Numbered from the stretch's first letter, positions 1 to 4,933 are shown. The stretch: DNA of 6,918 bases from Candidatus Bathyarchaeota archaeon (GCA_029879825.1 JAOUPL010000060.1:1-6918), one strand, 5' to 3'. Notes: generated from the sequence alone by a model not told the origin. A program made the numbers and translations.

Positions 1-293
1 AGAACTCCAGAGGATCCTACAGCTGGTAAGCAGTAGAGTTCAGCGTACACTGTGCTTCTTGGCATTGCAATAAGTTCATTGAGGGTGAGATTCAGAGGAC
101 GCTGAACGAATCCATCTACCAGCAAACTCCACTCAAAATCTTTAGTAGGTGATGTTGGCGAGGAGTCTGTGGCCGGGGTTGACAAACTAAGGTAATAGAC
201 AAGACCTGCGACGACCGCGATTACTACGATCGCAACAGTGACCGCAACTTGAACCTTGGCTAACGCTTTCTTAGAGAAGAAAAACCGATGCAT
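1..293 (-). CDS. Membrane-anchored molybdopterin-binding oxidoreductase (sulfite oxidase-like), N-terminal 97 codons only
   Basis: Reading leftwards from an ATG at 293 the frame stays open to the window edge, so this is a 5' fragment. Residues 1-13 are basic, residues 14-36 form one hydrophobic segment (signal anchor or uncleaved signal), and residues 37-51 are a Ser/Thr/Pro linker. From residue 53 the pattern WSLLVDGFVQRPLNLTLNEL followed by IAMPRSTVYAELYC matches the start of the oxidoreductase molybdopterin-binding domain (PF00174 type). Cys88 in AELYC lies where family members carry the molybdenum-coordinating cysteine. The predicted product would act outside the membrane on an unknown substrate. 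A GAAGGA Shine-Dalgarno (305-300) lies 6 nt before the ATG. The gene starts 30 bp after the NifU-type gene on the same strand, so co-transcription is plausible. The C-terminal part, including any dimerisation domain, is not visible. Confidence 0.8.
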   Translation of the reverse strand, partial: MHRFFFSKKALAKVQVAVTVAIVVIAVVAGLVYYLSLSTPATDSSPTSPTKDFEWSLLVDGFVQRPLNLTLNELIAMPRSTVYAELYCLPAVGSSGV

Positions 294-323
294 TTCATTT
301 CCTTCATTTTCGCGTGTGCAGTA

Positions 324-554
324 CTAAACCGCCTCGACCCTAGCTATCTCAGGTATTTTTTTCCTGAGAAAGGTTTCGACTCCCCGCTGAAGGGTCATAG
401 TTGACATCGGACAGCCGGCGCATGCTCCCTTCATTTTCACTTTCACGATGCCATTCTTTACTTCTACGAGTTCTATGTCTCCCCCGTCAGCTTGCAGTTG
501 AGGTCTCAGTTCTTCAAGTGCCTTTCCCACGCGGTCTTTGACTGTTTCTTCCAT
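324..554 (-). CDS. NifU C-terminal-domain (Nfu-type) iron-sulfur cluster scaffold protein
   Basis: The 76-aa product is a free-standing NifU C-terminal domain. It shows LEELRPQLQADGGDIELVEV, then the cluster-binding GACAGCP with its CxxC, then TLQRGVETFLRK. In this family two subunits bridge one Fe-S cluster through the CxxC and pass it to apo-proteins in the cytoplasm. The reading frame can be extended 7 codons to an ATG at 575, but the start at 554 is preferred. A GGGTGAG Shine-Dalgarno (565-559) sits 4 nt before it, and a TATA-like element at 596-589 predicts a transcript start near 567, downstream of the 575 ATG. The length is typical for archaeal stand-alone Nfu domains. The next gene on the strand encodes a molybdoenzyme-like protein, though that enzyme type is not itself Fe-S dependent, so a functional link is unproven. 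Confidence 0.93.
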   Translation of the reverse strand: MEETVKDRVGKALEELRPQLQADGGDIELVEVKNGIVKVKMKGACAGCPMSTMTLQRGVETFLRKKIPEIARVEAV

Positions 555-558
555 ACAA

Positions 559-565
559 CTCACCC
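559..565 (-). promoter_or_regulatory. Shine-Dalgarno GGGTGAG deciding the Nfu start
   Basis: Read on the minus strand, GGGTGAG lies 4 nt before the ATG at 554 and has no comparable partner before the ATG at 575, so it favours the shorter 76-codon gene. Confidence 0.6.
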
Positions 566-588
566 AATATGACATACGGAATACTGAC

Positions 589-596
589 CTAAAAAC
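589..596 (-). promoter_or_regulatory. Possible TATA box of the Nfu gene
   Basis: On the minus strand GTTTTTAG preceded by AGAAAAG resembles an archaeal BRE/TATA pair. A start about 26 bp downstream would give a leader of roughly 12 nt that just includes the Shine-Dalgarno. The TATA match is imperfect. Confidence 0.35.
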
Positions 597-748
597 CTTT
601 TCTGCAATGCGTGCACAAACTTAGACGCTATTTGAGAATATAAAGAGTCTATAGAGAGATTGGAAATGGCTTGAAAGCCTCTGAGGCACCCGCGCGTTTC
701 GGAGAAATTTACACAAAACATACAGCATATTCACGCACTTGGGGGTTC

Positions 749-1279
749 TCAAACTATGTATCTTTCGTTCGGTTTTTCGAAGTCTTTTACGATTTCCATG
801 GCGCTTTTGGGTGCTTCTATTACCCTGAGCGGAACGCCTTTCAAGAGCATCCATGGGCTCTCCTCAGCTAGCTTTGTAACTATATGATCTTCACCAAAGC
901 ATTCCTTTGAGATTCTGTAGACTAGAGAACGAACCTCAGCCTCTGATACGTGTCCCAAAGCGTGTAAGTATTCATGGACTAACAAGCTGTAGACGAATGC
1001 GTTGACGAGGCCTTTTGACTTTGTGACGGATTCGACGATCTGGACGAGGGTTCTGTTAAGGACCATGTTGTTCGTGCCTAGTGGATGATATGCGCCGAGG
1101 TGAAGAGGCAAATCGTCTAAGAAAAGCATCATTCCCCTTCTATGTTTGCCTAGAGAGTCTTTGACGGTGTCCTTGACTATCTCCCAAACCTCACTGAAAC
1201 CTCCTGCCTTATCGATTCGAGAACTATAGGTGTCGGCCTTAGAGAGTTCTTTCCCAGTCTCAGACTTTCTGTTGCTCAT
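749..1279 (-). CDS. Putative zinc metallopeptidase (HExxH) encoded in an operon with tfb
   Basis: The 176-aa protein has HEYLHALGH at residues 102-110, a classic HExxH zinc-protease motif inside a predicted helix (FVYSLLVHEYLHALGH). His110, Glu113 and Glu115 follow and could supply the third metal ligand; Glu126 and His132 are others. Ahead of it, residues 54-76 (LDDLPLHLGAYHPLGTNN then MVLNR) look like the beta-hairpin edge strand common before such helices. There is no signal peptide or membrane segment, so it should be cytoplasmic. The N-terminal 25 residues are polar and probably disordered. Its ATG overlaps the tfb stop codon as ATGA, implying translational coupling. I recognise the motif but not a named family; substrate unknown. 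It could also be a catalytically inert metal-binding protein. Confidence 0.8.
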   Translation of the reverse strand: MSNRKSETGKELSKADTYSSRIDKAGGFSEVWEIVKDTVKDSLGKHRRGMMLFLDDLPLHLGAYHPLGTNNMVLNRTLVQIVESVTKSKGLVNAFVYSLLVHEYLHALGHVSEAEVRSLVYRISKECFGEDHIVTKLAEESPWMLLKGVPLRVIEAPKSAMEIVKDFEKPNERYIV

Positions 1280-2214
1280 GATCTTTCTACTCCACGCGGG
1301 CGTATATTAAGGTCGAGTCTTTTCATTAGGCCTTTTGTTCTGTTTCTTACTGTGACTTCGGTTGAGCCTGCCGCTTTGGCCAAGCGCTTTTGCGTTATTT
1401 TTTCTTTTTTGAGTCTGGAGGCTATGTAGAGTGCTGCGGCCGCCAATCCTGATGGGTCTTTTCCCATAGTTGCATGATTGTTTTTGGCGTCCCGAATGAT
1501 TTTGATGGCTAGCCCTTCCACATCGCTAGAGACCCCAGCTTTTTCAGCTATTTTTGTGGCGTAATCCATAGGATCGTCAATGGGCATTTCCATTTGCAAA
1601 TCTTCGACTATAAGGCGATAGGCTCTTGAGATTTCTTTTTCTTCTCGGAGGCTAGTTTCCGCGAGTTCTTTCAAAGTTCTCGGTGTTTTGGTAAATCTAC
1701 AGGCTGCGTAAAGGGATCCTGCCACTATTGCTGGGATGCTGCGTCCTTTAACCATGCCTCTGTCTAAGGCTTTCCGATAGATTACTGCCGCCATTTCTTG
1801 TACTGAGGATGGAATGTGGAGCTTTTCGGAGAGGCGCCTAAGTTCGCCCATGGCCATCATAAGGTTTCTGTCTTGGGAAGCGTGAACTTTCGATCGGATC
1901 TGCCATCTTCTGAGGCGCCACATCTCACGTTTAACCTTTGGTGATAGCGGACGACCAAAAGCATCCCTGTCAACCCGAATAGTCGTGGATAGGCCTTTGT
2001 CAAAGTGAGAGTATCGAGTTGGGACTCCCACTCTCTCTTTTGAATTTCTTTCTTGTTGGGTGAAAGCTGTCCATTCTGCTCCTTGATGCAAGATGTTCTC
2101 CTCAATGACAAGACCACAGTTTTCGCAAACTAGTTCTCCTCTTTCCATATCCATGACTAAGTTCTTACTTTCACATTCCGGACAGGTTGTGTAGGTGACG
2201 GTTTGTTTCAACAA
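1276..2214 (-). CDS. tfb: Transcription initiation factor B (TFIIB homologue)
   Basis: The 312-aa protein is full length. An N-terminal zinc ribbon has C11-x2-C14 and C30-x2-C33. The B-reader/linker region follows (RVGVPTRYSHFDKGLSTTI, residues 61-79). Two cyclin-like repeats come next, with the signature KGRSIPAIVAGSLYAACR (156-173) in the first and GKDPSGLAAAALYIASR (251-267) in the second. The C-terminal HTH (STEVTVRNRTKGLMKRL) reads the BRE. It recruits RNA polymerase to TBP-bound promoters. The start is TTG at 2214, with a second TTG directly after it; an in-frame TGA lies three codons upstream, and the first in-frame ATG (codon 21) would remove the first CxxC. No convincing Shine-Dalgarno is seen. 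It has its own TATA box, and the HExxH gene follows with a 4-nt overlap. Archaea often carry several TFBs; whether this is the main one cannot be told here. Confidence 0.98.
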   Translation of the reverse strand: MLKQTVTYTTCPECESKNLVMDMERGELVCENCGLVIEENILHQGAEWTAFTQQERNSKERVGVPTRYSHFDKGLSTTIRVDRDAFGRPLSPKVKREMWRLRRWQIRSKVHASQDRNLMMAMGELRRLSEKLHIPSSVQEMAAVIYRKALDRGMVKGRSIPAIVAGSLYAACRFTKTPRTLKELAETSLREEKEISRAYRLIVEDLQMEMPIDDPMDYATKIAEKAGVSSDVEGLAIKIIRDAKNNHATMGKDPSGLAAAALYIASRLKKEKITQKRLAKAAGSTEVTVRNRTKGLMKRLDLNIRPRGVERS

Positions 2215-2270
2215 TTCAAATCATCGGGTTTGATGCGTTTCGTACCCAAACTATATGTGGGTGAAGAAAG

Positions 2271-2280
2271 ATATAAATAT
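2271..2280 (-). promoter_or_regulatory. TATA box of tfb
   Basis: The minus strand reads ATATTTATAT, a strong archaeal TATA box. It predicts a transcript start near 2249 and a leader of about 35 nt before the TTG at 2214. Confidence 0.6.
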
Positions 2281-2293
2281 GACGTATGTCATA
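2278..2293. promoter_or_regulatory. Operator-like palindrome overlapping the tfb BRE/TATA
   Basis: TATGAC-GTAT-GTCATA has perfect 6-bp arms and a 4-bp spacer. It covers the BRE position and the upstream edge of the tfb TATA box, so a bound protein would be expected to block TBP/TFB assembly. This is inferred from position and symmetry only. Confidence 0.35.
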
Positions 2294-2337
2294 CCTCCCA
2301 CTCCCACATCAGAAGACGTCTTGGCGACCTGAGACTG

Positions 2338-2401
2338 TTTAGCAGCTAAAGATTTCGGTGACAAGGGCTTTTCGTGGGGCCCTCTTCTTTTCCCTGCTAA
2401 A
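2338..2401. repeat. Nested inverted repeats between tfb and the winged-helix gene
   Basis: TTTAGCAG (2338-2345) and CTGCTAAA (2394-2401) form a perfect 8-bp inverted repeat with a 48-nt interior. Inside it AGGGC (2364-2368) pairs with GCCCT (2379-2383). On the minus strand this lies in the 3' flank of the winged-helix gene and could fold as a 3' UTR structure or processing site. No T-tract follows directly on that strand. Compensatory-change evidence is not available. Confidence 0.3.
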
Positions 2402-2428
2402 ACTCCTCAATAATGCGCACACATTGGC

Positions 2429-2734
2429 TTAATATAGCAATGCTGGGATCCTGTTTGCTTCTTCAGTTATTTGCAGAGCACTGTTCAGTTCTCTGAAGTA
2501 TTTGAGTATGGTTCTACCTCTTTCCGTGATCGCGTAAACAACTCTTGTTTTGTTTCTTTTCTTGCTCCAAGTCTGTTCTTCAATGAGGTTCCGTTGGATT
2601 AAGAAATCTAAGTATTGTTTTAGAACACTGCAGTTTACGTTAGCCTTGTACATGATGTGAGTCAGCTTCAGCGGTCCATGATGAGCCAGAACTTTGAGGA
2701 TGTCGATATGCATTTCCAGCTTTGACCTTCGCAT
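2429..2734 (-). CDS. Winged helix-turn-helix transcriptional regulator (ArnR1-like)
   Basis: The 101-aa protein matches the short archaeal winged-helix proteins of the ArnR1-like type. It opens with RRSKLEMHIDILKVLAHHGP and continues with LKLTHIMYKANVNCSVLKQY, which spans the HTH and recognition helix. LDFLIQRNLIEE precedes the wing, and VVYAITERGRTILKYF forms the last strand and helix. The tail IPALLY is typical of the group as I know it. It is expected to bind DNA as a dimer; the target is unknown. Upstream codons extend to a TTG at 2773, but the AGGAGGG (2750-2744) points to an ATG at 2734 (9-10 nt spacing) or 2740 (3-4 nt). The 2734 start also gives the usual N-terminus. A 37-codon ORF ends on this Shine-Dalgarno, and a palindrome further upstream may be its own operator. 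Confidence 0.9.
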   Translation of the reverse strand: MRRSKLEMHIDILKVLAHHGPLKLTHIMYKANVNCSVLKQYLDFLIQRNLIEEQTWSKKRNKTRVVYAITERGRTILKYFRELNSALQITEEANRIPALLY

Positions 2735-2743
2735 ATTCATCAT

Positions 2744-2750
2744 CCCTCCT
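2744..2750 (-). promoter_or_regulatory. Shine-Dalgarno AGGAGGG of the winged-helix gene
   Basis: This strong AGGAGGG on the minus strand overlaps the TAG stop of the upstream small ORF (TAGGAGGG). It excludes the in-frame TTG at 2773 and ATG at 2755 as likely starts. Confidence 0.65.
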
Positions 2751-2862
2751 AACATGATTTGTTGATTAGCCAAATGAGGCGTGCATATTCCTTAATCGTC
2801 TTTTCGTTTCGTTTTTTCTTTGAGTTAATTAGCTGTCTCAAATCAAAAGCACGAGGTTTCAT
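2749..2862 (-). CDS. Possible 37-aa basic leader protein upstream of the winged-helix gene
   Basis: An ATG at 2862 opens a 37-codon frame ending with TAG at 2751-2749. The product is basic and helix-prone (MKPRAFDLRQLINSKKKRNE, then TIKEYARLIWLINKSC). Its stop lies inside the Shine-Dalgarno of the winged-helix gene, an arrangement expected for translational coupling. It has no clear Shine-Dalgarno of its own; GTGAGGA lies about 25 nt upstream. No family is recognised. It could be a chance frame in a leader RNA, but the stop/SD overlap and the adjacent palindrome at 2864-2879 make it worth listing. Confidence 0.35.
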   Translation of the reverse strand: MKPRAFDLRQLINSKKKRNEKTIKEYARLIWLINKSC

Positions 2863-2863
2863 A

Positions 2864-2879
2864 TTTTGAATGTTCAAAA
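2864..2879. promoter_or_regulatory. 16-bp palindrome TTTTGAA-TG-TTCAAAA, possible operator
   Basis: Perfect 7-bp arms with a 2-bp centre lie directly upstream of the 37-codon ORF and the winged-helix gene. The size and symmetry suit a dimeric winged-helix protein, so autoregulation is a reasonable inference. It is AT-rich, which raises the chance of coincidence. Confidence 0.4.
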
Positions 2880-3113
2880 AACGTTTCCTCACTTAGTGCG
2901 GGTGTCCAAGTAGTTTTAGCAATTTCACCTAAAAGGCTTGTCAAGTGTTAAGGATATCCCAAACTAATATGTTCGTTGAGATCTAACAAGCTCTTGCCGA
3001 ATGACTTTGTGGCTGATACAGAAATTGGACAAGATGAGAAGGCGAAGATTATCATCAAAGTGCAAAAATGCGCGCATATATCCGTTTTAGGAATATTTCT
3101 TTTTAGGGAATAG
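2880..3113. other. Spacer without a recognised gene
   Basis: No known gene or RNA is seen here. The plus strand has one 45-codon frame from a TTG at 2976 to a TAG at 3111-3113 (the stretch NDFVADTEIGQDEKAKIIIK looks protein-like) but no Shine-Dalgarno or family match. A perfect 10-bp palindrome ATGCGCGCAT lies at 3068-3077. The 3' part carries the promoter region of the gene at 3163. Confidence 0.4.
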
Positions 3114-3141
3114 ATATCTTATATGCAAATATACAAGATAT
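3114..3141. promoter_or_regulatory. Inverted repeat bracketing the TATA box of the 3163 gene
   Basis: ATATCTT (3114-3120) and AAGATAT (3135-3141) are perfect 7-bp arms around the TATA region, an operator-like layout. The sequence is AT-rich, so chance is possible. Confidence 0.3.
3118..3126 (+). promoter_or_regulatory. TATA box of the 70-aa gene
   Basis: CTTATATGC predicts a transcript start near 3148, about 15 nt before the ATG at 3163, just ahead of the weak Shine-Dalgarno GAGG (3149-3152). Confidence 0.45.
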
Positions 3142-3162
3142 AGCTTTAGAGGCTAGAGAGCC

Positions 3163-3375
3163 ATGAACCAAAGGAAAAGAAACCGCGTCTTCCCGATCGA
3201 AGAGAAGCTGGCTGCCGTCGAATGGAACCTAAAGCTATTGAAGACATCCGCTGAAATCACCCATACTCCTCTGCGAACCATAAAAAGCATGATTCAAGTT
3301 TCCGTAATGGCCCCCGCTCAGAGCTTTCTACAGGAAATCGTCAATTCTCACTCCACTAAGCGAAGGACTTTCTAA
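3163..3375 (+). CDS. Small basic protein, possible helix-turn-helix
   Basis: The 70-aa product is basic, with RKRNR at residues 4-8. Residues 11-44 (PIEEKLAAVEWNLKLLKTSA followed by EITHTPLRTIKSMI) have the spacing of a helix-turn-helix of the kind found at the N-terminus of transposases and small regulators: helix, helix with TSAEI, turn HTPL, recognition helix RTIKSMI. The C-terminal 25 residues show no pattern I know. The gene has a plausible TATA box and short leader and ends ahead of a GC-rich inverted repeat with a T5 run. It may be a complete small DNA-binding protein or the remnant of a longer one; no homologue is recognised. It converges with the gene ending at 3497. Confidence 0.5.
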   Translation: MNQRKRNRVFPIEEKLAAVEWNLKLLKTSAEITHTPLRTIKSMIQVSVMAPAQSFLQEIVNSHSTKRRTF

Positions 3376-3386
3376 GTTCGGGGGAC

Positions 3387-3456
3387 ATGCGCGCGCAGAG
3401 TTCACACAAGAATTGAATCCTTCTCCTATCACCCCTCCTCCTGCGCGCGCATTTTT
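3387..3456 (+). terminator. 12-bp GC-rich inverted repeat followed by T5
   Basis: ATGCGCGCGCAG (3387-3398) and CTGCGCGCGCAT (3441-3452) are a perfect 12-bp inverted repeat with a 42-nt interior, followed by T5 on the plus strand. It lies between the two convergent genes ending at 3375 and 3497. Each arm contains the self-palindrome TGCGCGCGCA. It may act as a terminator of the plus-strand gene, although the long loop and short T run are atypical. Confidence 0.5.
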
Positions 3457-3496
3457 CTCCATACGTGCACGCCTATTCTTTTCGGAAACCTTTGAC

Positions 3497-3820
3497 TTAC
3501 ATTACTGAGCTCCACATTTTCATCGAGAATGTAGCCGGGTCTATTATTTGCAAAAACTCTTGATGGATTCTCATGAATCTTTCATCTTTATTTTCTCGTT
3601 TCCAGCATTTTTCAAGATCTGCCATGCTGTCAAACTTCCACATTTCAATGTATGTACCCGCTATGCCACCAAACATCTGAGCGAAGAGTTTCCATGATCT
3701 CACTTCTTTGAACAACTTTGGATTCTCTTTTTTGTATTCGAGCAATCTCTGCATCAATGACTTGAACTTCTCTCGTTTCTCTGGTGCTACCGCATATGTT
3801 TCTACAACGAAAACACTCAT
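3497..3820 (-). CDS. Dimeric alpha/beta-barrel (ABM/NIPSNAP-like) small protein
   Basis: The 107-aa protein has the layout of a dimeric alpha/beta-barrel (ferredoxin-like) domain. Strand 1 is SVFVVETYAV, helix 1 is EKREKFKSLMQRLLEYKKEN, strands 2-3 run through RSWKLFAQMFGGIAGTYIEM with W-F-D following, helix 2 is ADLEKCWKRENKDERFMRIH, and the last strand includes ATFSMKMWSSV. Related domains include quinol mono-oxygenases, haem degraders and NIPSNAP-like proteins, but no catalytic set can be assigned. The conserved-looking KSWKLFAQMFGG-type loop suggests a specific archaeal subgroup. The ATG at 3820 has purine-rich GAAGGAAGTGAG upstream. It has no neighbour on the same strand within 250 bp, so it is probably monocistronic. 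Function unknown. Confidence 0.85.
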   Translation of the reverse strand: MSVFVVETYAVAPEKREKFKSLMQRLLEYKKENPKLFKEVRSWKLFAQMFGGIAGTYIEMWKFDSMADLEKCWKRENKDERFMRIHQEFLQIIDPATFSMKMWSSVM

Positions 3821-3955
3821 TTTCTCACTTCCTTCTCAAATGCCAATATGTTATTTCAAGTTGCATTGGATATTTGCGCGCCCGCGAAGTGCCTCAGATA
3901 CCCCAGGGTCTCTCATCTTTTCAAGCGGTTCTTCTCTCTTCATAGGCAAATAGTG

Positions 3956-3967
3956 AGTTGTGCAACT
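3956..3967. repeat. Short palindrome AGTTG-TG-CAACT in the divergent spacer
   Basis: Perfect 5-bp arms with a 2-bp centre lie in the 249-bp divergent spacer between the genes at 3820 (minus) and 4070 (plus). The spacer holds no gene. The palindrome is short and may be chance. Confidence 0.2.
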
Positions 3968-4069
3968 GCTAAGAAAAGTTTTGTTCTCTGCACGCACATA
4001 TTTTGTTCTTGTTACAAAACTCTATTATTCAAAATTAGATAAACTGAAAAGTCGGTGGGAGTGAAAAAC

Positions 4070-4339
4070 ATGCTTTTTGTAGTAACCGCCAGATGGAAAC
4101 CAGAAAACATGGCGGATTTCATTAGAATAGCAATCGAAGAGATGTCTAAGCCACCACCTAAGGGAACAACATATTTTGGGGCATAAATACAGCTTGGGCG
4201 TTGTCAAATGGTTTCAATAGTTGACGCCCCAGACGAAAAGACGATACTCAAAATACATCAGCCGTATCAAGAAACCGCTGAATGCGATTGGGCACCGGCC
4301 ATAACTCCAGAGGACGCAGCGAAAGCACTTACTGAATAG
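4070..4339 (+). pseudogene. DUF3303/GYD-like small alpha/beta protein interrupted by an in-frame TAA
   Basis: From an ATG at 4070 the frame reads MLFVVTARWKPENMADFIRI and on to PPPKGTTYFGA. It then meets TAA at 4184-4186 (codon 39) and continues in the same frame (IQLGRCQMVSIVDAPDEKTI) to TAG at 4339. The two parts together make 89 residues with the strand-helix-strand-strand-helix order of small DUF3303/GYD-like proteins. The stop falls where an aromatic residue (Tyr, TAC or TAT) would fit, before the LGR...IVDAPDEKT strand. One base change would restore the gene, so this is either a young nonsense mutation, a sequencing error, or read-through; TAA is not the codon for pyrrolysine or selenocysteine. 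The Shine-Dalgarno-like GGTGGGAGTGA ends 5 nt before the ATG. A hairpin terminator follows. Confidence 0.75.
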
Positions 4340-4342
4340 AAG

Positions 4343-4385
4343 TAGACCGCATACGCGCTTGTGGTCTAATCTCCCCTCTTTTCTC
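4343..4385 (+). terminator. Hairpin plus pyrimidine tract after the interrupted gene
   Basis: TAGACCGCA (4343-4351) pairs with TGTGGTCTA (4360-4368) over 9 bp including one G-U, around an 8-nt loop. CTCCCCTCTTTTCTC follows. It starts 4 nt after the TAG of the preceding gene. Confidence 0.6.
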
Positions 4386-4399
4386 GCGTAGAAAAACAG

Positions 4400-4408
4400 A
4401 ATAAATAG
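4400..4408 (+). promoter_or_regulatory. Possible TATA box of the AsnC-domain gene
   Basis: AATAAATAG lies about 26 bp before the GTG at 4428, which would make the transcript leaderless. A second AT-rich box, CATATTTAAC (4414-4423), would start transcription inside the gene and is less likely. Confidence 0.4.
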
Positions 4409-4427
4409 GTGGTCCATATTTAACACG

Positions 4428-4676
4428 GTGCTTAACGTGGAAGCATACATTTTCATTAATTCAGATCCTGGCATGTTGTGGAAGATTACCGAAGCGGCAC
4501 TTAAGATGATTGAAGGAGTAAAGATGGCTCATGCTGTCACCGGTCAGTTCGACGTCATCGCCTATGCCGAATTCGCCAACATGGATGCTCTTGCAAATAT
4601 TATAGAGAAGTTTCAATCCTTGAAGGGAGTTCAGCGAACTTGGACAGCAGTCGCGATACCCCCCAGACTAAAATAG
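4428..4676 (+). CDS. Stand-alone Lrp/AsnC ligand-binding (RAM) domain protein
   Basis: The 82-aa protein is an isolated AsnC_trans_reg (RAM) domain with no helix-turn-helix. Strand 1 is VEAYIFINSDPG, helix 1 is MLWKITEAALKMIEGV, strands 2-3 are KMAHAVTGQFDVIAYAEF with the conserved G-x-x-D turn (TGQFD), helix 2 is DALANIIEKFQSLKGV, and strand 4 is VQRTWTAVAI. Such domains oligomerise and bind amino acids or other small ligands at subunit interfaces. Stand-alone versions may modulate full-length Lrp proteins or act as sensors. The start is GTG at 4428; a GTG at 4437 is possible, with GGTG six nt before it, while the first ATG (codon 16) would remove strand 1. A T7 tract follows at 4701. Confidence 0.93.
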   Translation: MLNVEAYIFINSDPGMLWKITEAALKMIEGVKMAHAVTGQFDVIAYAEFANMDALANIIEKFQSLKGVQRTWTAVAIPPRLK

Positions 4677-4700
4677 CAGCCGCGCGTGCCTAATCCCCAG

Positions 4701-4707
4701 TTTTTTT
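4701..4707 (+). terminator. T7 tract terminator of the AsnC-domain gene
   Basis: An uninterrupted run of seven T lies 25 bp after the stop codon, the typical archaeal T-rich termination signal. The rest of the spacer to 4921 holds no gene that I recognise. Confidence 0.6.
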
Positions 4708-4831
4708 GTGTCCGCGAATAGTGCGCGATACGTTAAACCCTCATTGAAGCAGCAATGGCTGTCATCGACCCTTCTGTGCTTGGAATCTTGTTTTGAATAT
4801 GCCGGAGTACCCGTTCAGTGTCTGTTGCGTG

Positions 4832-4845
4832 TGTGCGCGCGCACA
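4832..4845. repeat. 14-bp perfect palindrome TGTGCGCGCGCACA
   Basis: The palindrome is self-complementary over 14 bp, entirely alternating purine and pyrimidine. It sits 32 bp before the TATA-like box of the 4934 gene. It could be a protein-binding site, a Z-DNA-prone element or a hairpin. Confidence 0.5.
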
Positions 4846-4875
4846 AAATCAGGATACATATTTTGGCTTCATTAA

Positions 4876-4884
4876 ATCTATATC
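4876..4884 (+). promoter_or_regulatory. Possible TATA box of the cysteine-rich gene
   Basis: ATCTATATC within an AT-rich stretch predicts a start near 4907 and a leader of about 27 nt that carries the GGTGAG Shine-Dalgarno. Confidence 0.4.
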
Positions 4885-4921
4885 CTTAGACAAATCACGA
4901 TTATAACATCGGAAAACCAAC

Positions 4922-4927
4922 GGTGAG
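4922..4927 (+). promoter_or_regulatory. Shine-Dalgarno GGTGAG deciding a TTG start
   Basis: GGTGAG lies 6 nt before the TTG at 4934. No ATG or GTG in frame is better placed, so it fixes the TTG as the start. Confidence 0.65.
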
Positions 4928-4933
4928 ATAAAA

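Noticed and set aside
621..854. Minus-strand 77-codon frame
   Set aside because: Lies over the 3' end of the HExxH gene in another frame; arginine/serine-rich, with no domain.
671..871. Plus-strand 66-codon frame
   Set aside because: Antisense to the end of the HExxH gene, no start signals, no recognisable fold.
1857..2117. Minus-strand 86-codon frame inside tfb
   Set aside because: Shifted-frame shadow of tfb, which is certain in the other frame.
2290..2428. Possible tRNA or other known RNA in the tfb/winged-helix spacer
   Set aside because: No T-loop consensus or cloverleaf could be built; only simple inverted repeats are present.
2678..2685. ATGATGA resembling a C/D-box sRNA box C
   Set aside because: It falls within the winged-helix coding sequence and no matching C', D or D' boxes are spaced as in an sRNA.
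2976..3113. Plus-strand 45-codon frame from a TTG
   Set aside because: Looks mildly protein-like but has no Shine-Dalgarno, no promoter in place and no family; kept only as a note on the spacer.
3708..4042. Two overlapping plus-strand frames (3708-3953 and 3848-4042)
   Set aside because: The first is antisense to the alpha/beta-barrel gene start; both are Ser/Phe/Cys-rich without signals.
4025..4474. Two minus-strand frames (4025-4207 and 4214-4474)
   Set aside because: They are antisense to the interrupted DUF3303/GYD-like gene, whose plus-strand reading explains the sequence far better.
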